Assembly: GCA_002633005.1 (NCBI GenBank)
Contig: NMRA01000800.1
Span: 38,041-102,040 of the forward strand
Length of the DNA: 64,000 nucleotides
Source: Phoronis australis
Lineage: Eukaryota; Phoronida; Phoronidae
Direction: 5' to 3'
Below the pieces are notes generated by a model that saw only the letters and a list, made by a program, of their open reading frames with translations, was not told the DNA's origin and ran no database searches. Every line of letters begins with the position of its first letter. Position 1 is the first letter of the stretch. Positions 1 through 12,078 of this stretch are shown here, one piece after another. A program made the position numbers and the translations under genes.

Positions 1-420
1 CCAGAGTGTAATTTGTCTGTCATAGGGTATTTAGTGATCTGTGACATGTATTGAATCATATGGAATTGGTTTTGTGTGGTACTTCGAATGTATGTGCTAG
101 CTCATTTTTGGGGGGTCCTTTTTGGTTTCTGCCGGACCCATTCCAGAGTGCAATTTGTCTGTCATGGGTCATTTGGTGTTCAGTGCGGCACTATTGTTCG
201 TTTAAAATCAGTTTTGGCCGGTACCTCGAAAATCTAGTCTAGCTCCCATTTTTGATGGCATACCATGGTTGAGATTTTTGGGGGTTTCTGCCGGGCACAA
301 CCCAGAGTGTATTTTTTCTGTCATAGGGGTTTTCGTGATCTGTGACATGCATTGAATCACATGGAATTGGTTTTGTGTGGTACCTCGAATGTATGTATAT
401 GTCAGTTGCTACAGCTACTA
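1..420. repeat. Dimeric ~300-bp satellite-like repeat, block 1
   Basis: One full ~300-bp unit and part of the next are present. Each unit is two diverged ~150-bp halves, both carrying GGTACCTCGAA, a TTTCTGCCGG segment and a CCAGAGTG(T/C)AATTTGTC segment. CCAGAGTGT recurs at about position 301. The repeat stops near 420, and the same repeat resumes at 5372. The small open frames here are by-products of the repeat. Confidence 0.8.
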
Positions 421-958
421 CAGGTCCAGCCTCAGTGACCCCAGCTCAACGTGGACTGAAAACTTGTGCATCATGAATATTAAACAAATGAAAGACATTT
501 CAAAAGCTTTAGCTCAGAGAAACTACAAAGTTTGTACAAATACAGAACATCCTATAGTTAACAATCTATGTAACATTACATCTTGAACAAATTGGCAGCC
601 GTTGCATTTTACGCAGATTTTCATGTGGTAATTATTTGTCTAATGATGCAAAATAAGATGTGACATCAACCATTGAACAAAATTCCAGTTTGTTCTTAGC
701 TTGTAGCTAAGCGAAATATTTGAGATACAAGATGGGATAAATATACCTTTCCGTAATTGGTGAAAAAATCTCCTAAATTTCAGAGAAAAATAAATGCAAT
801 AATCAGAAAAAGTGGTAGAAAGAGAGTGATGAGCCTTTAAGAGAAGAAGAAATCCGAAAATCGCAATGAAATTCCTTGGCACGTTGATGAGATTTGAATG
901 GGAATGACGGGGTGTCATAAAAACAATGAATTTGCTATCATCAAAAGCTGAGTGTGCA
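421..958. other. No gene recognised
   Basis: This AT-rich stretch follows the satellite block. A long open frame on the minus strand (1173 to 640) crosses it. The more convincing coding signal in the same place is the spliced terminal exon at 1118-959, in a different frame. I see nothing else. Confidence 0.5.
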
Positions 959-1118
959 TCAGCTGCATAATGAATCCTGTGGATACCACCCAAATCTGTA
1001 GACATTGTCTCCATCGTGGTACTTATTGAAGCTATCTCCTGCAACATCCTCCCGACCAAACTCTTCATCTCCAAATCCGACATCGCTAATATCCACCCCA
1101 TCTGGGATACTTTCTGGA
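959..1118 (-). CDS. Candidate terminal exon, acidic C-terminal tail
   Basis: On the minus strand a strong polypyrimidine tract and CAG acceptor (rc of 1119-1140) precede an open frame of about 52 codons ending in TGA at 961-959. The entry phase leaves one base before the first full codon, CCA. The peptide is rich in Asp, Glu and Gly, with segments such as DGVDISDVGFGDEEFG and an aromatic end (FGWYPQ). It has no cysteines until its last residues, so it resembles a cytoplasmic tail rather than an extracellular module. It could be the 3' exon of the minus-strand lectin gene (an alternative to the stop at 7390-7388) or of another gene. No transmembrane exon was found between 1.1 and 7.4 kb. Family not recognised. 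Confidence 0.35.
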
Positions 1119-1173
1119 CTGCAATAAGAAAAACCGTGATGATCTTGCCCAGTAGAATTTCAAAAAAGGACAC

Positions 1174-3560
1174 AACACCTTGACTCTATAACGCAGTTGA
1201 ATTATTAAATAACAGGTCTTATATTTTGTGCACTGGAGAAAAGATTAATCCACCCCACCGTGCTTTCATTAGCGAGTTTTCAGGACCTGATAGTTACTAG
1301 AGTGAAAGGATTTCTGTCCAGTCAGGGCCTCAAACCCGAGATTCCTTGCTGACCATACAAACTCTCTAGAACACCAAACTATTAGGACCATGTAAGTGAA
1401 AGATATATTTCCCCTATATACATTAACACCGTAGAAAGTAGACAATAATTATCTATTTTTTATAAAAAAATGGATAACTGATAATTTAAATGTATGTACC
1501 CAATTGCTATGTTGCATTTAAAGTCATCGTCCATGTCATCGCATGCTGTGTCCTCAGCAACATCATTCCAGAGCACACATGTATGAGTTGTTGTAAAATG
1601 AAATACCACCACAAATTTTATGGATTGTGAATGCTACTTATAAAACCTCTTTAAAATCTGAACGATTTCAACTTTCCACTTCATCTTCTAATGTAAACTT
1701 TTGAATTATACAACAGTCAACTCCGAAAAAGAAAAACGTCAAATTCGGTACAAAGAATTGTACAATGTAGCTGCAAAAGCAATCGATGAATTCCACTCTG
1801 ACCACACTACATTCCAATAAGTTATGAATAAAAACTTGTCACGTTAAATAAACAAATATGACCAAGATTAGTCTCAAGATGACTTATAAGGCTACACCCA
1901 GTAGATTGTACTAATTCAAAAGAGGCAACGAAACTGCTGCCCATCGGCTTTTTGATGCATTCTCTTTTAGGTACATCTCTGCAAATCCCAAAAGTGTACA
2001 GTACATGTATACAAAGAATGCAAAATTCAGTCATGCTTAGAAGAGAAACATGTGCACACCACTCCTGACTGTACCAGACATGTAGAAATAATTCATTTTA
2101 TGGAAATATACATATGCATATTACATATATTCTACACAATATTTTACAAAAAATAATTTAATTACCAGTTACAGTGATTATTTTTGTAAAAAAATGATGT
2201 AAATACAATTTATGAACACTGACTAGTTCTCTTAGACTTTAAATATCAGTGCTTTCACGTTACCTTTATGTGAATATCCTGGATACATACCTCAAAGCTT
2301 AGTCGTGACAGGCAGAATCATGTGATAAAACTAAACTATGTGAATCACCGTCATAAACATTGTGAGTGCAATTCACTATTTTTTGCTCTGGATTGGAATT
2401 TGTAACCAAAAATTATCCTGAATTGATGTATTTTGAATTTTGAAAATCGACCAAGTGCTTTTACTTTGTGAACTTTTATATGCCAGCGAAACTGTGATTG
2501 CTTAGACTGCATACAACATGTGCAACTTAGCAGAGAAAACAGAAGCAGAATACTGTGGCTTCAATTTGATTAATGGCGTCTTGGAAGTGGGCTTTTTCAA
2601 ATTCTTGCATAATTTCTTTCAAGAAGAGCATTCGAAAGAACCAGTGGGCGGGGCCATTAGATTTTTGGCCGGGTCACTAAATTTTCATGTATAGGCCCTA
2701 TGTGGACATGTACATAGGTCTGTAGTGATATAAAATACAACAATTAAAGTCAAACAAGGCTACTAACCCATGAGAAATGACTGTACCTAGTATGTAAGTG
2801 CTAAATGTAATTAGTGTAAAATCCACAGCTTTCCAGTAAAACAGAACCATCGTCTGAAATGGGCCAGCCCAGCTGGCACAGATGGTCTTATAGGCGTGGC
2901 AGGAAGGAAATCAAGCCTCGCACAGACTAAAACATCAAAGTCACACTGCTTAAGCACCTTTAAGAGGCTATCGATGTCTTTAATTCCTTCCAATTTAAAC
3001 AAAAAAATTGGTAATTATGATTCCTTTCTAATATGTTTCTTTGTTCGTCAACAATCCGTTTTTATAAAAGTTGCAACCCTGGCGGCCAAGTTTCAAACAC
3101 TAGCGAACTCTCAGACTGGTGGACCACCAGTATAGTGCGTTAATGATTGGTTTACTCAGCCATGGAGGTTGACCTCGATATGATTTCAAAATACTTTAGC
3201 AGTGATGCAGTCAAAACAGAAATGGGTCAGTTCCCAGAAATCGTCAGTTCATGATTTTGTTAACTGAACGAAGGACAGTTAGAAAAAAGTCTTAATGGAG
3301 TAATTGTTGGAGCTGGGAAGAGTTAGACACCAACGACCTGTTTAAGGTGTCCCTCTATGCGCAAAAGGCATGTATAGCAACATGACTACGATGGTTTAAC
3401 CAGTGTGGCACAATTCGCCAAAAAAGCTTCCGGAGTATGCAGGGCCTATGGGACAACTACCGTCTTTAGTGCGGGTAGTTGGGACGGTGATACTATCTTG
3501 TATTATGTATACTTTTGGTTTAATAATATGTTGTGATTTTGAATTTTTTGCAGACACAAA
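1174..3560. other. Intergenic or intronic, no gene recognised
   Basis: AT-rich sequence with only short, isolated open frames. A possible minus-strand acceptor near 2000 leads into a cysteine-containing frame (rc of about 1995-1850), but no matching donor was found, so it is not called. Nothing else stands out. Confidence 0.4.
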
Positions 3561-3567
3561 TAGAAAC

Positions 3568-3725
3568 TAGACAGTGACTCGAAAAAGTGTAACTCCTATA
3601 TAGGAGCTTCATACGCTAGAAGGTAGATGAATTATGCCTCACTCCGAAAAGCTTCCGGCGTATGAAGCTCCTGTAGGAGCTACGTCGTCTCCAGTCAGCT
3701 ATAGAGACGGTGGTCACTGTCTAAT
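3568..3725. mobile_element. MITE with ~11-bp TIRs
   Basis: The ends are inverted: TAGACAGTGAC on the left and GTCACTGTCTAAT on the right. The 7-bp direct repeat TAGAAAC flanks them (3561-3567 and 3726-3732) and is a candidate target duplication. Inside is a second inverted pair around GGAGCTTCATACGC (about 3604-3618) and GCGTATGAAGCTCC (about 3658-3671). At ~158 bp it is non-coding. The superfamily cannot be fixed; a 7-8-bp duplication would suit hAT-like mobilisation. Confidence 0.6.
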
Positions 3726-5371
3726 TAGAAACAATTGTTTAAGATCATTCCAAAGCTAAATTTGTTCATCTTCCCCATACACAAATCAACGTTTTGTGTT
3801 CTAGGGTGAAGGTTAGGTCACTAGCCAAATGAGAAACCACAGCTAATATCAATACAGACAACGGAACTCGATGAACAGGTCACTAGCCAAAGTAGGAACC
3901 ATATATAGATAGCAATGTCAACAGACCATGAAACTCGATAAAATTTGTCTGAATTTATCTTTCACACAAATAAGTTTCCCAGTGAGTTCTCGGACCACTA
4001 TTTTATCGGCTCGAGGTGACTTTAATTCCGGGGCTGCTATGTCCCAATAACTACAGAATGTATATAATATAAGCAGGATAGAACAAATACTTATTACTAC
4101 TAGTATGCATCAAGCAATCGTTTGGCCAGCTCGGAATTAGTGGCCGATAGTTTACCTCTGAGATATTCCCAGCGATCATACTCTGTGCCCAAAATAATTG
4201 CGCAAGCTTTTATTTAATTTGAGTTGCACGTCTTTGCTACTCTTCTTTCTATCTGAGTAGTTTAGGTTAAGGGCCTTTTATCTTGTCGACCTTCTCACTG
4301 TCATCCATCTTGTCTCATTGCTTTGTAAATCCCTGCGGTTATTTAACGCAGCGCCGTCCTCAGACGTATAATGTCTATGGGTAATAGTTCAGAGCAGGTA
4401 TATGGTCAAATCTCCAGTAATTGTCAAATCATGAAAGATCGCAGATGCAGGCACAAAGCACGTATAAAGCACGGTCATGTCCAGACATAATAATCGCAAA
4501 ATACATGAAGAAGTGCCCAGAGCACAATAAGTTGATGGCTTCTTGACAGATCAAAGTCAGATGTTGCTGAGTACATGTACAGTAGGCCACATTAACAAAA
4601 CACACTCATTAGCTCCATCACGGCTAGAAGTAAAAAGCACACTGGGTGGCCAGGTATTCAATCCACAGCCATCTACTATCCTGTATCTTGTCAATGAGTC
4701 AGGTGTTTGTCGAATGGGTATAAGCGCATGCGCGCATTTATCATAAGTGGGAGGGAGATTAGTAATGTTATGTGTTTACCACGTTTCTTCGTACCTATTT
4801 AAAAACCGTGAATTGTGTGATTTTTGTAGAAATCCCCCCACAGCGGAAAGTGGACAACTCTGTGATAGAGGTTGCAAGAATGTACGCATGTTAAGGATTG
4901 TTTAAAACATATCTTTTGTGATATTCCTGGCAAAAATTATGCATAATTTATTATTTGAATCGCGTCTTATATAACCCTACTTAAAACTTAGTAAGTAGGC
5001 CTACTAATATATTATTCTACTGCAGTACTGGCTCGTGTCACGGATCAGTATATACTTGCCAGCAGTAGTACAAAATATGTAAGGATGCCTTTCTTCGTAT
5101 GCGTTTCTGAAACTGCAACTGGCAGCCTCACACTTCATGCCTCTTTTATGTTTTTTTCAGCACCAGACGGCACACTCACATTGCAGTCATTCATGTTGTT
5201 GCCCATTTGAATTGGCTCCTCTCAGAAGGTGGCGCTACATGTACTGCTTTGACATATTTAGATCAAAGACGTACATCTTGATGTAAACTATAATATCATT
5301 ACAATAAATCTGAAACAATTTTTGTTTGGATTGCAACTCGGGCAAATGTGACTTTTTTGGTATATTAGAAC
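3726..5371. other. No gene recognised
   Basis: There are no convincing exons, RNA genes or long repeats. The short open frames have no recognisable domains or splice signals. Confidence 0.4.
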
Positions 5372-6020
5372 CACGCACTATTTTGGCCGGTACCTCGAAA
5401 ATCTAGTCTATCTCAAATTTTTAATGGCATACCATGGTTGAGATTTTTGGGAGTTTCTGCCTGGCACAATCCAGAGTGTAATTTGTCATAGGGCATTTAG
5501 TGGTCTGTGACATGTATTGAATTACATGGAATTGATTTTGTGTGGTACCTCGAATATATGTGCTAGCTCACTTTCTTGGGGGGGGGGGGCTTTTGTGGTT
5601 TCTGCCGGACCCATTCCAGAGCGCAGATTTGTCTGTCATAGGTCATTTGGTGTTCAGTGTGGTACTGTTGTTCGTGTAAAATCAGTTTTGGCCGGTACCT
5701 CGAAAATCTAGTCTAGCTCAAAAGTTTGATGACATAACATAGTTGAGGTTTTTGGGGGTTTCTGCCGGGCACATCCCAGAGTGTAATGTGTCTGCCATAG
5801 GAGTTTCAGTGATCTGTGACATGTATTGAATCACATGGAGTTGGTTTTTTGTGGTACCTCGAATATATGTGCTAGTTCATTTTTGGGGGTCCTTTTTGGT
5901 TTCTGCCGGACCCATTCCAGAGTGCAATTTGTCATGGGTCGTCTGGTGTTCGGTGCGGTACTATTGTTCGTTTTAAATCAGTTTTGGTTGGTACCTGGAA
6001 TATGTACTCTAGGTCATTTT
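5372..6020. repeat. Dimeric ~300-bp satellite-like repeat, block 2
   Basis: The repeat of 1-420 resumes here with about two further ~300-bp units, again as alternating ~150-bp halves with GGTACCTCGAA cores. A poly-G run lies at about 5578-5590. It ends near 6020 in GC-richer sequence. The two blocks are ~5 kb apart in the same orientation. Confidence 0.75.
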
Positions 6021-6120
6021 TGGGCCCTTTATAAGGCCCCCAGGGGTCACACCCACAGTGAAGACAACGGCAGACGTCCATTGCTGTACATACTGAGGTG
6101 AACTCTAAATGCTCCCGTGG

Positions 6121-7235
6121 TCAGATGTTGGTACCTCGTTAATCAATGCTAAGTGCTCTGGGCTGCCGGTCTATTTATCATTTTTAGCGGAATGGGAAAA
6201 TAGGGCTATGTCGCGTGGGAAACGACACTAATTAATCATATCATGTCAATTCTACCGTCAGTCAAAAACGAGTATACTAGTCAAAACATCAAAAAATAGG
6301 GCCGTCCGCGAAGGGGGGGGGGACCATTTAGCAAGAGCAATGTACGTTGTCGATAACACAAATTATTGGTCAGGATTCTTATAAGTGGTGAGCATGGCAT
6401 TTTGTAAGTGTATTTCGCAGGATTAGGAAAATACTATAAATAAGATCAATGCTCATAAATCGAATTAGCAATATGTATAGGCAAAAAGTAAACATTGGAT
6501 AAATAAAATATCATAGAACCAATACAAAAACACTTATAATGTATACATGCATGTATTCACACGCACTTAAACACGGTCCTAGCTACGCAAATGAATCCAC
6601 GAGGAGTTTTTCGAAAGTTACTTTAAAGCATAATTATATGTGTTTAACACATATACGTGTCAGTGAGCTTTTCATGTATAATAGCAGAACAAACATTAAG
6701 AAACCAAATACCACGTCTTTCCATTAAATACTGTAGCATGGTTTTAACACCCAAACGTCTTGTTCAAACTCCTAACATGCACTTTGTGTTGTCGAACGTG
6801 GCCCTCAAACTGGAGCTAGATATCAGCTAGATAAATATCAGAGGTATTCGGCCAGGGCCACAGTTCGGTGCCCTTAAAGAATGACCAGCTTTCAAGTGAC
6901 GATTTGTAAGTTGATTAATTTTGCCGCGTAATTGCCGGTTGCCTAAAACCGTGCCTCAAGAGTCTTGAGTGTGAAAAACGACAAAATGAAAATGAAGCAA
7001 TACAATTAGACTTGATTTCATAACAACGCTTGATCAAAACTCAGTCGAGCAGACAACCGGAATCTCACGGAGCAAACTATCGCTGCAAGCCAGTCCTGTG
7101 AAATCTCGGAGTCGCAAACTAGAATGCATGGGAATTCCATTCCTACAGTCATGTGCAACGTGGACTGACTCTAGTGGCTTCAAAGTTTTCATGGGAACAA
7201 AAATAGTCTTGTTACAACGATATGCACAAACATAG
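6121..7235. other. No gene recognised
   Basis: Sequence between the satellite block and the 3' end of the minus-strand lectin gene. It holds a poly-G tract near 6313 and small unrecognised frames only. Confidence 0.4.
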
Positions 7236-7387
7236 CTAAAACGTTACGTTGTGGTAACGTTGTGACTTTGCTGAGCAATCAGCTGTAGAATCTGTGTTCG
7301 AGTCTATAATTATATTTTCTGAGCGCAGGTACATGTACCACAAGTGTTGGTCAACAGATAAAGCTTGAAGTCCTGCTTGCTTCCGGC

Positions 7388-7641
7388 TCAGTTGAATTCC
7401 AACATTATACAGGTGCCATTCCGTATGTGCGAAATGCGACCACAGCAGTCGTGCTGCTGGCATAGAGCCAGGCATAATAATTCGTTCATGTCGGAATAAA
7501 CGCCCAAGCTCTTAAACACAGAGGGCGAGTTGGTGACTCTCGCAAATGTCCGTTCACCTTTCTTGTCGAAGACGGACAGCCCGTTAGCTTGCAGGATGGC
7601 TTTATCCACTTCGTATGTTCCTCGATCGCAGAAGGATATCC
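7388..7641 (-). CDS. PAN/apple-like exon, lectin gene (3' end)
   Basis: The minus-strand acceptor ACATCAACAG is followed by two bases completing a split codon (phase 1), then 83 codons and TGA at 7390-7388. The entry phase matches the exit phase of the C-type lectin exon at 8652-8530. The cysteine-rich end (CLALCQQHDCCGRISH, then GTCIMLEF) has the spacing of a PAN/apple domain, with one Cys near the start (ISFCDRGTY). PAN modules bind proteins or carbohydrates. The match is by cysteine pattern only. The stop may be genuine, giving a lectin plus PAN secreted protein, or a mutation in a longer gene. No AATAAA lies close downstream. Confidence 0.55.
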
Positions 7642-8529
7642 CTGTTGATGTGTTTCAAAGTTTAACATATTTTGTCTTACCATTTAAAGTGTACGTCTAA
7701 ACCCCACCATGGTCATCCATCATAGAGGTAGCACCGAGAAATGTCCCCTTTCTCAATTACTTGATACAAATGAGGCTAAATTACTTTAGCACTTCATAAG
7801 TAGGAACTGACCTTCACCAATGACATCTATACTAACTTCAGTCTTATGCTTTAGGTTATGTATGACCCTAAATAATCAAAGTTCAACTTTGGCTACCATC
7901 GGAGCATCATATCCAAATGTCTATTCGGATTTATATGAAACCTTCAGATAATTATCTCCATGCATTGGTCTCCAAAACGGTGTAAATAAGGACGTTTTTT
8001 AAAAAGTTCCATTTTTGAATCATGGACTATCAAAAACACGACTTTTATGATTTCATGAGAAAATTGTGAAGTTGCATAATTAAAACGGAAACAAAAAGAC
8101 CGTTTTAAATAACTGTAACAGCATTTTTTGAGATCTCATCGTGAACATTTAATAAATAATGAAATTTGATCATGTTATTGATACTATTTTTTTGCTATCA
8201 ATGTAACGTTTTTTTGGTAAATTCAACTAAAAAGACATGGTCATGTGACCTCATTAATGGCAAATTGGCAAAAAGAAAAAACTCCACAAGCATTCTACTT
8301 TCAAAAAGCATATACTTTTACTCAGTTGAAAACGACAGTTTCGTAGATAGTTACTAAATAGGCTGACCAGGCAGTAAGCTAAAAGCAAAATTTGAATAAT
8401 CTGTGATCAGTGATCCTTTTGTCCACCAGTAAAGTTGTTCAGCATCCAACATGCGTTTTTGCCAAGATCTATGCTTGCCAATTTGCTGCTTGCTGACAAT
8501 TTCAAAAAATGATCTTGCCACGCTCTTAC

Positions 8530-8652
8530 CCAGTAGTTGACAAACGAATGACTCCATTTCGTTTAAGCACGACTCATCGCTCCAAAGTCCCGAACTGTTC
8601 ATGAACAAACACGCTTCAGCGGAACCACTTGATGCCTCCTCGGTCTCCAGAT
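8530..8652 (-). CDS. C-type lectin domain, exon 3 of 3
   Basis: Acceptor CTTTTCAG, phase-1 entry, 123 bp, donor G|GTAAGAG, phase-1 exit. It encodes the C-terminal part of a C-type lectin domain: ACLFMNSSGLWSDESC followed by FVCQ. These are the classic SG-W-D--C and F-C signatures that close the two conserved disulfides. The first codon is split, and joining to the previous exon yields Asn after TYT. No EPN or QPD sugar-specificity triplet is evident, so calcium-dependent sugar binding is uncertain. A foldback MITE lies 24 bp upstream of the exon in the intron. Confidence 0.8.
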
Positions 8653-8676
8653 CTGAAAAGAGTTAGTCTCGAACAC

Positions 8677-8963
8677 GGGCGCTTATTTCCACTCACCTTT
8701 TCATTTACTCTTCACTAACCCTCATTCACTCCATGTTGGATAGTCCTACAAAAATTCTCGTTCAATCTCGTCACTACGTGTCCCGGTTTTCGAGATCATA
8801 GCGCCCTGATCTTCTGTAAGACCGGCGCTAACCGCGACACATAGTGACGAGATTTAACGAGAAGTGTGGGAAGACTACCCAACATGGAATGAACGAGGGT
8901 TGCAGACCCTTCATCTCTTATGAAGAGTAAATGAAAAGGTGAGTTGCAATGTAACAAGCGCCC
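8677..8963. mobile_element. Foldback MITE in lectin intron
   Basis: A ~287-bp near-palindrome with ends GGGCGCTT and AAGCGCCC. The arms share ACTCACCTTTTCATTTACTC, CATGTTGG and TCTCGTCACTA segments in inverted order. It is non-coding and sits directly upstream of the acceptor of the exon at 8652-8530. No clear target duplication was found. Confidence 0.75.
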
Positions 8964-8979
8964 TTGGTCTTAAATAAAC

Positions 8980-10440
8980 GTGAAAACCGAAATCAAAGGA
9001 GCAAGTGATGTTTGTGTACATGTGGTCACTATGCAACACAGAACTGCAGACCGAGAATGCCAATTGCCATCTCGCGCCGTTGAGGTTGCTGCACGCACGC
9101 GTGACAATTGTTTGCCTTGTTTGCTAAGCTGTTGTTTCTTGCTATGGAATTGGCTTAGGATGGAATGATTGTTTAGCACAAAAAGAATGTTTAGAACTGC
9201 CGTCATCAAAAAACTTGTACGGACTAAGTTTCAGTACATTTTTGGAATATTTTTGGCCACAAGCATTGTCTGAGGACTATCTGATTGCAGTTCAGCGATT
9301 TGCGAAGCTGACCGTGGGTAGTAACGCTGCCTAGCTGCTGGGCGTAACGTAAATCCATCTAGGCGTATGTCAATTTTTTCGAAAGTGTACAATTTTTTAA
9401 AAATATATCCACGTGATTAAGTACCATCAGAGCTCTAACACGATAACAACGTGATATATCTAGGACAAATAGAAGCGAAATCAACACAAGGCTAAAGGAA
9501 AAAACGTCACATTCGTTACTTTCACTGCAACGTTTCGTAACTCCTCCGCTTTTATACCAAATTGCATACGGGTCATATCATTAGAAAGCCTTTCAGCAGC
9601 TTTTGATGGTACAGAAGCAAAAGATAAAAATTACTTGATAAATAATTATCATTTCACATACCTTACAAATTAAAAAATGAGCAATTCTAGAAATCAAGAG
9701 TGTTACCAAAATGCGAAAAATAACATAGTTTAATTATGAAATCATTCATGTACTAAATGGCTGATCAATAAACTAATTAGTGAATTAATTAGAAATAATT
9801 TCAATTAATCTAGGGTAACAAATATAGTAATAATAACTGTAACGAACTAGGGAGGTTATGGAAGTAACTCAGTAAGCCAGCAAGGAAAAAGGTTCAATGA
9901 TTCAACAGATTGCTACCGGATAAAGACCAAGATCTTATGAACATGTAGTTTGGTAGGTTATCGTAAGTGCCTCTGAAGCTGAAACTGAAAGAATGTCAAG
10001 GGGCAGGTTATTCCCGGTATCCTCCTAGGGATACAACTTCACTAAAAGCCCCATTTATGAAATACTACTCAAGCCTTCACTAATTTGTAATTTGTGTTTA
10101 TTAGCCACTGGCACGATTTGCAGTTGTTACTTTCATACCCTATTTCTTTTCAAAAGTTTGTATGATATAACTGCGAATTTACAGACGTGAAAACTTAGTT
10201 TCCAAACACTTTGTACAGGTTTTATATTCCAGATGGCAACATTTTTCAAAAAGTGTAATTAAAATGTTGGACGGACTTGCATGACGAGGGTGATTTTCGG
10301 GTGATAATCGCACCCACGACAAAAAATTCCAGGTTATAGATGAATCCGACAGGATCAGGGTCTGCGCCCCTTACAACTTAAAAAAAGTAAACATGGGACA
10401 GGAAAAACGAAAATAAAAAACAGAAAATCGGACTCAGGTT
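8980..10440. other. Lectin intron sequence, no exon seen
   Basis: Part of the ~2.75-kb intron between the second and third lectin exons. AT-rich, with only small frames that lack domain signatures. No RNA gene was seen. Confidence 0.45.
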
Positions 10441-10469
10441 GCACGCATCATTAAACAACATTTCTCAAG

Positions 10470-11300
10470 CGGGAGAAAACCATCTTTCTATGGAACATGG
10501 ATGTGTATTTTTAAGAATATGTGTAATGCACTCAGCATACGCATGGAATGCACACGTCAGACGAGTAAAAAACTCTTGTTGAAACGAGTGCATGGCTTCG
10601 TTCCTTCACTGCCAGCTGGAATCGGGCACATGTCAATACATATGGAGTGCCATAGAGTTATTAAAGAAGTAATTTTTGCGCATGCGTTGAAATATGCTTA
10701 ATCATGGCCTAGTTTTGCTTAATCTACGCGTAATTTTAATCACTTCATATAGTCAAACCACGACCGTGCTCTCGAATTAATTTGATTAAGAGCAGAACGA
10801 TGATCGTTTAAGAACAAAAAGTACGCGTATACTAAGTAAAAGTACGCGTAGATTAATCAAAAATGCACGTAGAGTAAGCAAAAGTGCACGGAAATTAAGC
10901 ACATTTCAACGCACAAAATAATGTGTTTAGGAACCCTGTGGCGCTTCGTATATAGGAGTGCTGCAATCGTCAGTTTACACGTATAATGCACGCGTGAATC
11001 CGGAAGTCTTGCTGCTCAGTTTTGGTAAATGAGAACATCTACATTTATATTGCAAGTGTCCCGGACACATTGCACTTGTATGTTGATATGTGTACGATAA
11101 GGCCACTGATCCACATTAGAAATAATAACATATAAACAGCACACATTATACTGTGTATTTCACTCGTGCGTGCATTCACCTGGCGGCGAAAGAGCAAAGA
11201 TACGGACTCGTTAGAGCGAGTATAATCCATTTGGATGGCGAGAGCATTACACACGTTCTCAAAAAACACATTTGGGTTCGATATCTTTCTGACCACCGCC
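10470..11300. repeat. Inverted repeat pair in lectin intron
   Basis: Sequence at about 10505-10620 (plus strand, AATATGTGTAATGCACTC core) reappears diverged and inverted at about 11290-11160 (minus strand, AACGTGTGTAATGCTCTC core). Both happen to encode related peptides around CNALSIRM / CNALAIQM. This suggests the terminal inverted repeats of a non-autonomous DNA element of ~0.8 kb. Its exact ends are unclear. Confidence 0.45.
10672..10919. mobile_element. MITE with internally repeated arms
   Basis: The inverted ends are ATTTTTGCGCATGCGTTGAA on the left and TTCAACGCACAAAAT on the right. Each arm carries repeats of the type TGCTTAAT followed by ACGCGTA or GTGCA segments. It is ~248 bp, non-coding and nested inside the larger inverted repeat pair. 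Confidence 0.6.
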
Positions 11301-11405
11301 GATAACATCCCCACAACAAACGTCAAATGAAAAAATGGCTAAGGTAGACTCGATTCAGTCTTATTAGTACTGTCTCAAAAATCAACACAATGGAACAACA
11401 CTTAC

Positions 11406-11508
11406 TTGTGTACGTGACTGGGTCGTTGGTGGCAGTTAGGAAAGTACTGTCTGAACCACTGTTATGTACGCCTATCCACAGTGGAAAAGTTAATGCCAAG
11501 TTTTTACC
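11406..11508 (-). CDS. C-type lectin domain, exon 2 of 3
   Basis: Acceptor TGTTTCAG, phase-0 entry, 103 bp, donor A|GTAAGTG, phase-1 exit. It encodes the middle of a C-type lectin domain with the WIG hallmark (FPLWIGVHNSGSDSTFL) and ending DPVTYT. The phases match both neighbouring exons, so 12591-12446, 11508-11406 and 8652-8530 splice into one complete domain of about 124 codons with 1-1 symmetry. Confidence 0.8.
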
Positions 11509-12078
11509 CTGAAACAAACATTAATCGGGGTTGTCCGACAAAGATAACAAATGAAGCCAGGAACATTACGTCACAACATACAAACAAACAAAGGACGTTG
11601 GAAAATCAATACTGTTTTATGGATTCGGCGTAATTTGCCCCAAAGCTGTCGTTTTTACGACACTGACTAATTTGTAAAACATTTGAAAATAAGTTTTGAC
11701 TTATATAGCAAACAACTTAATTTGAAAAAAATGTTGATAATGCTCTGAGATTCCCCGACATCATATATTATCACAGTGAAGTCCTGCCGACGTTTAAACG
11801 CAAGTGCTGACTTGTGTGACTTCGCAGTAAAACGACAAACTTGAACTTATTCAGAAGAAGAAAGCTTGTGAACATTAACTTATTATACAATTTCAACCAC
11901 ACAAACTCGTCTTCTAATGAATCCGGCGAGAGTAGTCTTGATTCTGAAGTTGGGGCTCTCCTGTCAAGAATGTAGTTGACTGCACTTTTGTAAACATAAT
12001 GAAAACAAGCAAAGTAATATGCAAACGAGTTCAAAATGTGTAAAAACCTGCAGAAAGACGCGGATCTATTGTCAAAAT

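Noticed and set aside
640-1173. 177-codon minus-strand ORF
   Set aside because: Its start overlaps the splice acceptor of a better-supported exon in another frame, and its sequence has no domain.
8354-8450. Minus-strand peptide with WWTKGS, Y-NF and LLPGQP resembling the centre of a C-type lectin
   Set aside because: It lies after the third lectin exon, lacks a matching donor before its stop, and the domain is already complete without it. Probably chance.
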